Source: COMBO-56-21 sp038852315 (GTDB lineage: Archaea > Thermoplasmatota > Thermoplasmata > UBA10834). Taken from it: 53,197 nt of DNA. The notes under the pieces were generated by a model. That model was not told the origin of the DNA. It made no database searches and was given only the letters and a program-made list of their open reading frames with translations. Positions 7,800 through 16,216 of this stretch are shown here, one piece after another (position 1 is the first letter of the stretch; each line of letters opens with the position of its first letter). The stretch is taken from the NCBI GenBank assembly GCA_038852315.1, contig JAWCKF010000010.1, forward strand, positions 1 to 53,197. The letters are read 5' to 3'. A program made the translations under genes and the position numbers.

Positions 7800-10655
7800 C
7801 TACCTTATCCTCTCCAGCGAGAATGCTCCGATCATGAGCGCCTTGTTCGTGTGCCTGTACTCGACCCACGCCCTGGTCTGCACGTCGCACACGCCCTGGA
7901 CGCTCAGCAGCGTCTTCTGCTTCTCCGTCTTGAACTGCACGGCGCCTGTCATGTGGTGCTGAATTGCCTCGAGCTGCTGCTCAGTGTGCATCCCCCTCTC
8001 CACGGCGTACACGGCGACGGCGTTCGCGTTCTTCACCCTCCCAGCCAGACCTTGGACGAACTGGAACGCCGCCTTCTCCTCCGCCTGCGTGACACTCATG
8101 GATAACGACATGTAAGCCAGCCTGAAGTACGGATGCTTCTGCTTGACGAAGTCTCTGATGCATGCATCGAGCGCTTTCGTTATCCCGTCGAGGTCGCCCG
8201 GGCCAGATACCTTCACTGACCAGGTCGGCTTGGTGCCCGGAACAGGCGCCGACTCGCCCGCGACAGTCGCGTCTATCCACCTCACCAGCCCGAGCTGGTC
8301 GAACTCCATGAAGGCCGGGAGTATCGGAGCCATGTCCTTCATTATCTCGGCAGGCGTGTGCGAAGTCGTCACGATCACCACGGGCACGCCCTTCTTCAGT
8401 CCCTCGGCGAGGAACAGCAGCATCGCGACCTCCTTGCCTATGAACGGCGGACCCACATAGAGCACGTTGGACCCGAACGGCATGCCTCCCATCAGCAGGT
8501 CGTCCAGACGCTCGATGCCTGTCTTGACCTTCTCCCCAGCATACTCCTGCTCGACGGCCTCCTCCATCTCCTCGAGGTCCTTGCTCAGCTGTGCTTTGAG
8601 GGCGAGCTCCTTCTTCTCCAGCTCCTTCTCGCGCTGGTACAGCCTCGCCTTCATCTCCTGCTCCTTCTCAATGAGCCTCCGCTCCCGCAGCGCGAGCACC
8701 TTCTCGCGCTCTTCCTCCTCGGGCGCGGCCTCGCGGGCGTACTCCAGCTCGTCCACCCTCTCGAGTATCTCCCGCTCCATCGCCTTGAGCTCGGCGTGTC
8801 TGAGGCTGAGCTCCGCTTCGGCCGCCTTGAGGCTCTTCTCCTTCTCGATGAGTTCGCGGAGCTTCGCGCTCATGCCTTCCTTCTCAGACTTCAACGCAGC
8901 CTCGAGCTCCTTGATCTTCTGCTCGCGCTTCTCCAGGGCGGCCATCTTCCGGCTGAGCTCCTCCTCACGCTGCGTCAGGGCAGAGAGCTTCGTCCTCGTG
9001 GTCTCGGACAGGTCCTGGAACTGCCTCTCCCTGTCGCTGACGGTAGCCCGCGCCCGCTCCATCTCGTCGAGCTTCTCCTTGAGTATCATCAGGTCGCTCC
9101 TGAGGCTCGCCTCCTTCTCCGCCAGCATCTTCTCCTTCTCGAGCAGCTTGCTCTCGCGGTCGACGAGCTCGTTCAGCTGCTGATCAGCCCTCGCAGACAG
9201 ACGCTCGGCCCGCTCGGCCTTGCGCTGCAAGTCATCCTCGAGGGTCTTCACCATCACCTCCCTCTCGGTGAGCGCCTTCTGCCTCTCCAGGAGCTGTTGT
9301 TCCAGCTTCTTCACGGCGAGCTTCTCGGCCTCCACCTTGCCCAGCTGCTCCTTGACGGCCATGACCTCGAGGCTCTTGATATCGAGCGAGTCCTCCTTGG
9401 CCGCGAGCTGCTTCTCCCTCTCGGCGAGGGCCTTCTCGAGGTCGTCCAGCCTCTTCATCTCCGCCCTCGCCGCCATCTCCTCTGCCTTGACCTCGGCGAG
9501 CCTGGAACTCAGGTCCCTCTCCCTCGACTGGAGCTCCAGCTGCAGCCTCGCGACCTCTCGCTCCCGGGCCGAGAGCGCGGCCTCCCTGGCCTCCACGCTC
9601 TTGACGAGCTTCTCCATCTCCCTCTGCTTCGACTCCGCCTCCGCGGTCCTCAGCTGAAGGGCCTCGCGCGCCCTCTCGAGCTTGGCCTCCTGGGCGGCGA
9701 GCGCCTGTTTCGCGTCCCGGGCCGCCTGGAGCATCTGCTCGGCCTCGGAGCGCATGGCTTCGACCTGGGACCTCTGTTCCTCAACGGAGGCCATCTCGTC
9801 CATCAGCTTCCTCTCGTAAGCCTCGACGTCCGACTCCCGTCCCCTCAACGCCTCCTCCCGGTACGCGAGGGCCTCCTTCTTCTTCTCGATCTCTATGAGT
9901 TCCTCCCTGAGCTTGCTGTCGCTGGCTTTCAGCACCTCCCTCTGCTGGACGGATGTCGAGCTGGCTATTATGTGGAGCATGGAGCCGCTCAGCTGTATCG
10001 ACACCGCGCTGCCCAGATATGCCATCGGGAGTATGCTAGCGAGTATCGCCTCGGCGGGATGGTACACCAATGGAAACGAAAGGAGCGCTATGGGGAAGAG
10101 CGCTGCCACTATGCTGATCGTCTTCCGCCTGCTCGTGCCCTCCCAAGTCATGGCGAGTGATATCTCGGTCAGGCTTATCCCGAGGAACGAGGCTGGATAG
10201 AGCCAATCGGAGGAATCCAACAGCAGTCTGTTCGCATCCCTCAGGAATACGATGGCGATGAGCATGGCCGGCACTATGACGGCCGCGAGGCTCACCACGA
10301 AGTGGGGTTCGTCCCTGTCAGCTACGTACGGCTCCCACTTGACCCAGAGAGCCGCTACAGCGACGATCAGGCCCGCCACCAGAGGTATGGTCCACTTGAG
10401 TTCGACAACCATCTCAGGGGCTTCTGCGAACACCTCCCAGTTCTGGAGGCCGTAGACGATGATCGCCGTGAGCGCGAGCGCCAGACCAGATGCTATGCCT
10501 ATGATGTGCCCTAGCCTACCCATCCTCAGCTGCAGTATCGCCGCCCTGCGCGAGCGCCTCACCTCGGCCGATTCGACCTTGGGGCCGGGGCTCCGGGGCG
10601 GTGGACGGTCGCGTGCGGCCGTGCTCGACCGCTTCGATGAGCTTCTCGGGGCCAT
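7800..10655 (-). CDS. Membrane-anchored coiled-coil protein with KaiC-like domain
   Basis: A protein of about 951 residues with three parts. The N-terminal part has a Pro/Ser/Arg-rich tail and about six hydrophobic segments (roughly residues 50-240). The middle is about 450 residues of nearly unbroken Glu/Lys/Arg/Leu/Ala heptad-like coiled coil. The C-terminal about 230 residues begin VKTGIERLDDLLMGGMP, as in KaiC/RadA ATPases. The Walker A equivalent is GPPFIGKE, with Glu instead of Ser/Thr, and no clear Walker B Asp is seen, so ATP hydrolysis is doubtful. A GTG at 10715 extends the frame, but the TATA-like TTTAAGTAT at about 10722-10730 would put the transcript start near 10700, favouring the ATG at 10655. 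Function is not known; a membrane-tethered scaffold or signalling role is inference. Confidence 0.8.
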   Translation of the reverse strand: MAPRSSSKRSSTAARDRPPPRSPGPKVESAEVRRSRRAAILQLRMGRLGHIIGIASGLALALTAIIVYGLQNWEVFAEAPEMVVELKWTIPLVAGLIVAVAALWVKWEPYVADRDEPHFVVSLAAVIVPAMLIAIVFLRDANRLLLDSSDWLYPASFLGISLTEISLAMTWEGTSRRKTISIVAALFPIALLSFPLVYHPAEAILASILPMAYLGSAVSIQLSGSMLHIIASSTSVQQREVLKASDSKLREELIEIEKKKEALAYREEALRGRESDVEAYERKLMDEMASVEEQRSQVEAMRSEAEQMLQAARDAKQALAAQEAKLERAREALQLRTAEAESKQREMEKLVKSVEAREAALSAREREVARLQLELQSRERDLSSRLAEVKAEEMAARAEMKRLDDLEKALAEREKQLAAKEDSLDIKSLEVMAVKEQLGKVEAEKLAVKKLEQQLLERQKALTEREVMVKTLEDDLQRKAERAERLSARADQQLNELVDRESKLLEKEKMLAEKEASLRSDLMILKEKLDEMERARATVSDRERQFQDLSETTRTKLSALTQREEELSRKMAALEKREQKIKELEAALKSEKEGMSAKLRELIEKEKSLKAAEAELSLRHAELKAMEREILERVDELEYAREAAPEEEEREKVLALRERRLIEKEQEMKARLYQREKELEKKELALKAQLSKDLEEMEEAVEQEYAGEKVKTGIERLDDLLMGGMPFGSNVLYVGPPFIGKEVAMLLFLAEGLKKGVPVVIVTTSHTPAEIMKDMAPILPAFMEFDQLGLVRWIDATVAGESAPVPGTKPTWSVKVSGPGDLDGITKALDACIRDFVKQKHPYFRLAYMSLSMSVTQAEEKAAFQFVQGLAGRVKNANAVAVYAVERGMHTEQQLEAIQHHMTGAVQFKTEKQKTLLSVQGVCDVQTRAWVEYRHTNKALMIGAFSLERIR

Positions 10656-10715
10656 GTCCCTCAATCCCTTCCAGACAAGGCTGAACGGCCCTCTGGACCG
10701 TCGAAGAAAGAGCAC

Positions 10716-10879
10716 TCTAAGGATACTTAAACATTGAGTCCCCGTTCCCAGCCGGAGTCATGATATCAGGGCCCTCGGACAGCCGTGCGGTGTCCTGCTG
10801 GATTTTATCTCTCGCACTATTTTCACCCGACCCTCCCGGGCACCGATTTAACTCCTGTACGGGAGATAATCGAGCGCCG
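10716..10879. promoter_or_regulatory. Divergent promoter region
   Basis: This region lies between the coiled-coil/KaiC gene (minus) and the RecA-like gene (plus). On the minus strand TTTAAGTAT at about 10722-10730 is a TATA candidate. On the plus strand GATTTAACT at 10845-10853 lies about 31 bases before the GTG at 10880, and GATTTTATC at 10800-10809 is a second candidate. Both genes may be controlled together. Confidence 0.5.
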
Positions 10880-11641
10880 GTGACGAGATTGCACGCCCAA
10901 CACGCCGAGATCGCGCAGCCGCCTGCTGTGGAGGTGATAGAGGAGGAGGGGGCGCTCTTACGGGAGAGGGTGCTGACGACCTCTATACCCCAGCTCGACT
11001 CGCTCATCGGTGGCTTCCGCGCGTCCGAGGTCTCGCTGCTCGACAGCGACGACGCATATCTCTCCAGCCTGCTGCACCTGCTCTGCGTGAGGGCGGTCGA
11101 GCTGTTCGACGAGGAGGTCGTGTGGGTCGACGGGGGGAACGAGGTCAACCCGTACGCGATGTCCTCTTTGTGCAGGCGCCTGGGCCTCGACAGGAAGGAT
11201 GTGCTCTCGCGCGTCAACGTCTCGAGGGCGTTCACCGCTTACCAGCTGGTCACGCTCATAGAGGACAAGCTGGATGAGCAGGTGCGCAAGAGCTCTCCCT
11301 CGACGGTCATAGTCTCCTCCATATCGCTCATGTTCATGGACAGGGACATGAGGTGGATGGAGTCGCACCAGCTTCTCAGGAGGTGCCTTGAGAGGATATC
11401 GTCGATAGCGAAGCAGCGCGAGACCATCACCATCGTGACGAACGGCTCCTACCTGCACTCGCGTCCCAGCCCAGGGCTCACGGCCCTGCTCTACGACCAT
11501 GCCGACCGCGCGGTCCAGATGCGCTCGCGCAGGAAGGGGCTGGCCGTCCGGCTCCCCACGCGCGACCGCGAGGTGCTCTTCTCGCCTGTGCCGTGGAACC
11601 AGGCCACGCTCGAGGAGTTCGGGAGGGATGTCCTTGGGTAG
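10880..11641 (+). CDS. RecA/RadB-fold protein lacking Walker A
   Basis: A 253-residue protein that follows the RadB/RadA layout: TTSIPQLDSLIGGF corresponds to the segment before the P-loop, VVWVDGGNEVNPYAM to the strand after the first helix, and SSPSTVIVSSISLMF to the Walker B strand. Where the GxxxxGK[ST] loop should be, the sequence is LLDSDDAYLSSLL, so nucleotide binding of the usual kind looks lost. I chose the GTG at 10880 because a TATA candidate at 10845-10853 places the transcript start just before it; an upstream ATG at 10760 would lie ahead of that promoter. The next two genes overlap and end in a DNA polymerase, so a role in loading or steering that polymerase is likely but inferred. 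Confidence 0.75.
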   Translation: MTRLHAQHAEIAQPPAVEVIEEEGALLRERVLTTSIPQLDSLIGGFRASEVSLLDSDDAYLSSLLHLLCVRAVELFDEEVVWVDGGNEVNPYAMSSLCRRLGLDRKDVLSRVNVSRAFTAYQLVTLIEDKLDEQVRKSSPSTVIVSSISLMFMDRDMRWMESHQLLRRCLERISSIAKQRETITIVTNGSYLHSRPSPGLTALLYDHADRAVQMRSRRKGLAVRLPTRDREVLFSPVPWNQATLEEFGRDVLG

Positions 11642-11930
11642 GACCGTGCCGACGTACCGCATGGCGCTCGAATCGATGGCTCAGCAGTGGAACGACTTCA
11701 GGAGGGCGCTCCGGAAGGACGACCGCGACGCCTTCGACTCGCTCATCAACCGGGCCCGGATGCACGCCTCCGCATCGACCTTCGCCATCAGCCTCGACCC
11801 GGTGGAGTCGGCGCTGCTCTCGATGTTGCTTGAGCACGAGAAGATGCTGGCGGAGATCATGGCGGAGCTGTCGCGAGGCAAGCAAGGAGGAGCGGATGGG
11901 GTGCTCGGGAGAAGTGAAGAGGAAGGATGA
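11628..11930 (+). CDS. Small helical protein of the polymerase cassette
   Basis: A 100-residue protein I do not recognise. It is predicted mostly helical (MALESMAQQWNDFRRALRK, then ESALLSMLLEHEKMLAEIM), acidic/basic and without cysteines or membrane segments. Its ATG at 11628 follows a GGGAGG site and overlaps the RecA-like gene by 14 bases, while its own stop overlaps the polymerase ATG (ATGA at 11927-11930). That coupling says the three products are made together. It may be an adaptor between the two larger proteins. Confidence 0.75.
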   Translation: MSLGRTVPTYRMALESMAQQWNDFRRALRKDDRDAFDSLINRARMHASASTFAISLDPVESALLSMLLEHEKMLAEIMAELSRGKQGGADGVLGRSEEEG

Positions 11931-14659
11931 GGGGTTGGCTAATCGACATCTACCCAGAACATCGGACGAACTCGATGGTCTACTGGATCCGCACACAGAG
12001 GGGAGTCCACAGGGTCGTCGACAGGACTTTCCGGCCGACCATATTCGTGCGGGGTGAGCCCGACAGGCTCGACGAGCTGGAGCGCGCTCTGCCGATACTG
12101 GGCGCGGTCTCCTCCAGCAGGCGGGTGAGGAAGCGCACTTGGCTGGACGAGGAGGAGCGCGAACTGCTCGAGGTCACGATCCGCGACTACTCCAAGGTCG
12201 AGGAGGTCGCGCACACCATAGACAACCGCGGGAGGTACAGGGATTATCAGCTCTACAACGTCGACCTCAGGTTCAGCCAGCGGTACTTCGTGGAGAAGGG
12301 CATCTTCCCCATGGGACTGCTGGAGCTCCGGCCCGAGCCCCGCATGCTGGACGACCCTTACGAGATGGACTACGAGCTCCCGCCGCTGACCTCCGCGGAG
12401 CTGGCCGTGAGGACGGAAGCGAAGCGCGGCATACCAACGTTCGAAGACAGGCTAGTCTCCGCCCGGGTGGGCGCTCATGAGTTGGACGGGGACGAGGAGA
12501 GCGTTCTCAGAGGCATAGAGGAGCTGCTCGAAGAGGAGGATCCGGACATCGTCTACACGGACGGAGGCGATGCGTTCTCAATACCTTACATCTACCACAG
12601 GGCCGGGCGGCTGGGTATGTCGTGCTTGAGGCTGGGGAGGGACATCGGCGACACGCGGACCGACAGGAGGGGGAGGTCCTATTTCACATACGGGCAGATA
12701 AAGTACAAGCCGCCTTCGTACAAGCTGCTCGGGAGGATACACATAGACCGCACCAGCTCTTTCATGTACGCCGAGAGCGGACTCGAGGGGCTCATCGACC
12801 TTTCCCGCATATCCGAGGTGCCCCTGCAGGAGCTGTCCAGGCTGTCGCCCGGGAGCGCCATCAGCGCGATGGAGGTCAACCAAGCGCTGAGGGACGGCTG
12901 CGTGATCATGTGGAAGAAGAACCTCCCCGAGGAGTTCAAGACGGCCGAGGAGCTCGTCTTCGCGGACCGGGGCGGGTTCATCTACGAGCCGAGGGTCGGC
13001 ATACATGACAGGGTGCTCGAGGTGGACTTCACATCACTCTACCCGAACATAATGGTCAGGTTCAACATCTCGCCAGAAACCCTCCAGTGCTCGTGCTGTC
13101 CGGACCCGCGGAGGCGCGTACCCGTGCTCGGGTACGGCATATGCGACAGGCGCCTCGGTCTCATACCCAGAGTGCTCAAGCCCGTAGTCGAGAGGAGGAT
13201 GAGGCTGAAGCGACTCGCCAGAGAGGGGTCCGAGCGCGCGGAACTCTACAAGCGTCGCGCGAACATACTCAAGTGGCTCCTGGTAACATGCCTTGACGGG
13301 GCGACAGAGGTGCCCTTCGCACTCGACGGCAGGTTCGATGCCCGCCCTGTGGAGGACATCGTCGAGCAGGTCTCAGGAACGCACACGGGGGAGTTGGCCA
13401 TCGACGGAGACCTCAGGCTGTTCGGCGTGGATGAACGCCTCCGCCCAGCAGTCAAGACAGCTGCGCGGGCGTTCAGGTTCCCTGCGCCGCAGACCATGGT
13501 CGAGCTCGTCACGACACGGGGGAGGACGGTCCTGACGGCGGACCATCCCTGCTACATCTTCGGCACGCGAGGGCTAGAACTCAGAAGGGCGGAGCATCTG
13601 GCTCAGGGCGACCGCCTGCCTGTACTGCTCCCGCTGTACAGTGGCCGCGCTAAGGGTGAGTGCACCCTCGGGAGCTGCGCTGTCAAATCCGTCAGGCGCG
13701 TAAGGCCCTCGAGCGACTACGTGTACTGCTTCGCCGTTTCCGAGCCGCTCCACGGGTTCGCGCTCGCAGATGGCGTTCTCACTCACAACTGCTTCGGCTA
13801 CATGGGCTACAGGAACGCCAGGTTCGGCAGGATAGAGTGCCACGAGGCCATCAACGCGTACGGTCGGGAGATCCTCCTGCAAGCATCCGAGATGGCTGAG
13901 GCCCACGGGTTCGAGATCCTGCACGGGATAGTCGACTCGCTGTGGCTCAAGGGGGACGGCGACCCCGAGCGGTTCTGCGAGCACGTCTCGGGGCACATCG
14001 GCATACCTCTCGAGCCGGAGGGGATGTACAAGTGGATCGTGTTCCTGCCGGACAGGACCCGTGGCGTGGGTGCCCTGAACAGGTACTACGGCGTCTTCGA
14101 GGACGGCGCGCTGAAGGTTAGGGGTATAGAGCTCAGGAGACACGACACGCCGCGCATAGTCAGGGAGATGCAGGGAGAGATGCTCTCGGTGCTGTCGAAG
14201 GCAGACGACTCCCAGCAGTTCCTCGCGCTGTTGCCCTCCGCCATCGAGGCCGCGCGAGGCTACGTGGACGCCGTGCGATCCGGCAACGTCCCGCTCGAGA
14301 AGCTGCTCATATCCAGGAAGACCTCGCAGACTCTCGGGGAGTACAAGCAGCTAAACGACAGCGTCGCGGCGCTCAGACAGCTCGATGAAAGGGGCTTCGA
14401 GGTCAACGCCGGGGAGCCCGTGAGATACATAGTGGTCGACAGAAGGAACAGGGACCACAGAAAGAGGGTCAAAGTCGACTCCTTCATCCGCGGCGACGAG
14501 GCGTACGACGCCGAGTTCTACGTCGACCTCCTGCTGAGGGCGGTCGAGGGGCTGCTACTCCCGTTCGGACTGAGCCGGGAGCGGCTGTCGGGCATACTCG
14601 TGGGCTCGGAAAACCCCGCCGAACGAACATTTCGCAGTTTGTGCTACGAACCGTACTGA
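11927..14659 (+). CDS. Family B DNA polymerase, PolB2-like, with mini-intein
   Basis: A 910-residue precursor; 743 residues after removing the intein (455-621). The polymerase domain has motif A DFTSLYPN with Asp367, motif B KWLLVT/CFGYMGYRNARFG split by the intein, and motif C as HGIVDS (666-671), where the usual YGDTDS has lost its first Asp but keeps Asp670. The 3'-5' exonuclease motifs are not intact: no DxE at Exo I, the Exo II region reads GDAFSIPYI, with Ser where Asp is expected, and Exo III reads AMEVNQAL. This pattern resembles archaeal PolB2 proteins, once thought inactive and in Sulfolobus (Dpo2) linked to damage-induced synthesis. It is probably not the main replicase. It overlaps the preceding gene by 4 bases. 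Confidence 0.88.
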   Translation: MRGWLIDIYPEHRTNSMVYWIRTQRGVHRVVDRTFRPTIFVRGEPDRLDELERALPILGAVSSSRRVRKRTWLDEEERELLEVTIRDYSKVEEVAHTIDNRGRYRDYQLYNVDLRFSQRYFVEKGIFPMGLLELRPEPRMLDDPYEMDYELPPLTSAELAVRTEAKRGIPTFEDRLVSARVGAHELDGDEESVLRGIEELLEEEDPDIVYTDGGDAFSIPYIYHRAGRLGMSCLRLGRDIGDTRTDRRGRSYFTYGQIKYKPPSYKLLGRIHIDRTSSFMYAESGLEGLIDLSRISEVPLQELSRLSPGSAISAMEVNQALRDGCVIMWKKNLPEEFKTAEELVFADRGGFIYEPRVGIHDRVLEVDFTSLYPNIMVRFNISPETLQCSCCPDPRRRVPVLGYGICDRRLGLIPRVLKPVVERRMRLKRLAREGSERAELYKRRANILKWLLVTCLDGATEVPFALDGRFDARPVEDIVEQVSGTHTGELAIDGDLRLFGVDERLRPAVKTAARAFRFPAPQTMVELVTTRGRTVLTADHPCYIFGTRGLELRRAEHLAQGDRLPVLLPLYSGRAKGECTLGSCAVKSVRRVRPSSDYVYCFAVSEPLHGFALADGVLTHNCFGYMGYRNARFGRIECHEAINAYGREILLQASEMAEAHGFEILHGIVDSLWLKGDGDPERFCEHVSGHIGIPLEPEGMYKWIVFLPDRTRGVGALNRYYGVFEDGALKVRGIELRRHDTPRIVREMQGEMLSVLSKADDSQQFLALLPSAIEAARGYVDAVRSGNVPLEKLLISRKTSQTLGEYKQLNDSVAALRQLDERGFEVNAGEPVRYIVVDRRNRDHRKRVKVDSFIRGDEAYDAEFYVDLLLRAVEGLLLPFGLSRERLSGILVGSENPAERTFRSLCYEPY
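13289..13789 (+). mobile_element. Mini-intein in polymerase motif B (no homing endonuclease)
   Basis: The insertion runs from Cys455 (start CLDGATEV, splicing block A) to Asn621 (end VLTHN, block G), followed by Cys622 as the +1 extein residue. Block B is LTADHPCYIF with the TxxH pattern, and block F is VYCFAVSEPLHGFALADG. At 167 residues it has room only for the Hint splicing domain; no LAGLIDADG motif is present. Removing it joins LKWLLVT to CFGYMGYRNARFG, restoring a continuous motif B helix. The nucleophiles Cys1, Asn at the end and Cys+1 are all present, so splicing should work. Confidence 0.92.
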
Positions 14660-14742
14660 CTCATCGAAAAGTTCTTATACGAAGTTGTCAAAACGGGTGG
14701 CAGTCGTCTTGGGGGGAGAGTCCGACGCACAGCTCGAGAACT

Positions 14743-15228
14743 TTGGTCTCCGTGCTCGCGGTTTCAGCGGTGCTCGCACTTGTCATCCCTGCAACCTACT
14801 CGGCGAAGGCACCGAAACCAAACCACGCAGACGAGGACGACATTTGCCACGAGGATGGGCTGGTGAGCGTCACGGGCGAGGTCTCCGAGTTCCTGTACGA
14901 CGGTTTGAAGAGCTGTGACAACGACACGGGCAAGGGGCGCGTGTCGGCATTCGTGATCGACAACGAGACCGTGGTCGTGTTCGGCCCGTGGTGGTACTGG
15001 ATGGCTCAGAACTTCTCCATGACCGACTTCATCAGCGTGGGCGACGAGGTGAACGTGACGGGGGAGTTCGAGGAGGAGGACGGGACCTCGGTGCTCATGG
15101 CATGGCATATCGAGAACCTCACGACAGACGAGGAGCTCACGATTAAGGAGGAAGGACGACCGCCTTGGGCAGGTGGCCCTAAGGGGCTCGGTATTGATCC
15201 CTGGCCGCCCTCTAACATGGGCCGGTGA
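14743..15228 (+). CDS. Secreted protein with OB-like domain
   Basis: A protein of about 161 residues with a hydrophobic signal-like start (LAVSAVLALVIPATYSA) followed by an acidic mature part. The segment from VSVTGEVSEFLYDG to VLMAWHIENL alternates strands and has paired Cys residues, and two VTGE strands suggest an OB-like barrel. The start is uncertain: GTTCTTATAC at 14671-14680 is a TATA candidate putting the transcript start near 14702, and the first in-frame codon after it is the TTG at 14743; a GTG at 14749 is possible. I see no N-terminal Arg/Lys in that form, so the true start could be a rarer codon upstream. Function unknown. Confidence 0.6.
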   Translation: MVSVLAVSAVLALVIPATYSAKAPKPNHADEDDICHEDGLVSVTGEVSEFLYDGLKSCDNDTGKGRVSAFVIDNETVVVFGPWWYWMAQNFSMTDFISVGDEVNVTGEFEEEDGTSVLMAWHIENLTTDEELTIKEEGRPPWAGGPKGLGIDPWPPSNMGR

Positions 15229-15320
15229 CAGGGGAGGAGCCCCCAAACCTGGGTACTGCAAATCGGGGGGAGAAAGGCGGTCCCCTTCCTCTTCTAGCAT
15301 ACGAACGCGCAGCGACGCTG

Positions 15321-15363
15321 CACACATTATAATCCAGCAGCGGGATACATACCTCCGGGACAG
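15321..15363 (+). promoter_or_regulatory. Promoter of membrane protein/wHTH pair
   Basis: CATTATAATC at 15325-15334 is a good archaeal TATA box, about 35 bases ahead of the GTG at 15364, giving a short leader. The 135-base gap before 15364 otherwise shows no gene. Confidence 0.55.
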
Positions 15364-15726
15364 GTGATCGTCGTGGAAGATGAGGTGGCGATAGCCATCA
15401 GGCTGGTCGTCGCGGCGTGCGCGCTGGTCCCGTTCTTGGCGTTCCTGCTCTCGTACCTGCGCACGCGCGTCGTGAGGTTCCTGCTGGCGGCCCTCGGGTT
15501 CGGTGTGTTCGTGGTGAAGGAGATACTCCTGGCTGCCGGGACATTCACGCTCGTGATCAAAGAGAACAACCCGCATGCGCCGTCCGTGACTCACGGGCAG
15601 CTGCAGCTGCTCGAGGGGGCTATCGACCTGGCGATAATACTGCTGTTCGTTGCGGCGCTCCTGTGGAGGCAGGGTGCATCTGTTGATGGACAGGCCGGAA
15701 CTGGAGACAAGAAAGATAGTGTATGA
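15364..15726 (+). CDS. Small three-helix membrane protein
   Basis: A 120-residue protein with three hydrophobic segments (about residues 8-30, 38-60 and 82-102) and a short polar tail. Small membrane proteins of this layout are often encoded beside winged-helix regulators in archaea, as here: the next gene starts inside this one (15686). A GTG at 15373 is an alternative start. I infer that it senses or is controlled together with the regulator, but nothing in the sequence proves this. Confidence 0.7.
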   Translation: MIVVEDEVAIAIRLVVAACALVPFLAFLLSYLRTRVVRFLLAALGFGVFVVKEILLAAGTFTLVIKENNPHAPSVTHGQLQLLEGAIDLAIILLFVAALLWRQGASVDGQAGTGDKKDSV

Positions 15727-16204
15727 CTTCGTGGTACAGGCTCCGGGCACGCACCTCCGGGAGATCGAGCGGCTGACGAACCTTCCCCTGGGGGTGGTGA
15801 GATATCATCTGGACCGCCTGCAGAGAGAGGGACTCATCTTCTCAGAGGAGGACAGGTACTACAAGCGTTTCTTCCCGAAGGACAGGATACCGAACGTGCC
15901 GACGGACACCTTCGTGGCGCTGAGGCAGGAGGCCCTCAGGCGGATAGTGCTGCATCTGCTCAACAATCCCGGCTCGACTCACGCGCAGCTCATGGACGCG
16001 CTCGGGTACCCGCCCTCTACGCTGTCAACCTATCTGTCCCTGCTGCTGAAGAAGGGCGTCGTGCGCAGGGAGAGGAGCGGCAAGGAGAACCTGTACTTCA
16101 TCATCGATGAGGAGGCCGTCGTGAAGGTCCTCATGGTCTACAGACCCACCTTCCTTGACAAGCTCGTCGACCACGCGATATCGCTGTACATGGACAGGAG
16201 ATGA
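15686..16204 (+). CDS. Winged-helix transcription regulator (tandem wHTH)
   Basis: A 172-residue protein with two winged-helix units. The first (about residues 8-65) reads TRKIVYDFVVQAPGTHLREI with a recognition helix at LPLGVVRYHLDRLQREGLI; the second (about 85-150) reads RRIVLHLLNNPGSTHAQLMD with PSTLSTYLSLLLKKGVV. This tandem design is common among archaeal regulators of membrane or cell-surface genes. I chose the ATG at 15686; it overlaps the membrane protein gene by 41 bases, so the two are translated together. Confidence 0.85.
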   Translation: MDRPELETRKIVYDFVVQAPGTHLREIERLTNLPLGVVRYHLDRLQREGLIFSEEDRYYKRFFPKDRIPNVPTDTFVALRQEALRRIVLHLLNNPGSTHAQLMDALGYPPSTLSTYLSLLLKKGVVRRERSGKENLYFIIDEEAVVKVLMVYRPTFLDKLVDHAISLYMDRR

Positions 16205-16216
16205 GCTGCGGGCCAC

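Noticed and set aside
8358..10160. Long open frame (600 codons) on the plus strand
   Set aside because: It is antisense to the Glu/Lys-rich coiled coil, and its Leu-rich low-complexity product is what such DNA gives on the other strand.
14685..14918. 77-codon frame with GTG and GGGGGG nearby
   Set aside because: It is out of frame with the signal-peptide protein and has no hydrophobic start or known motif.
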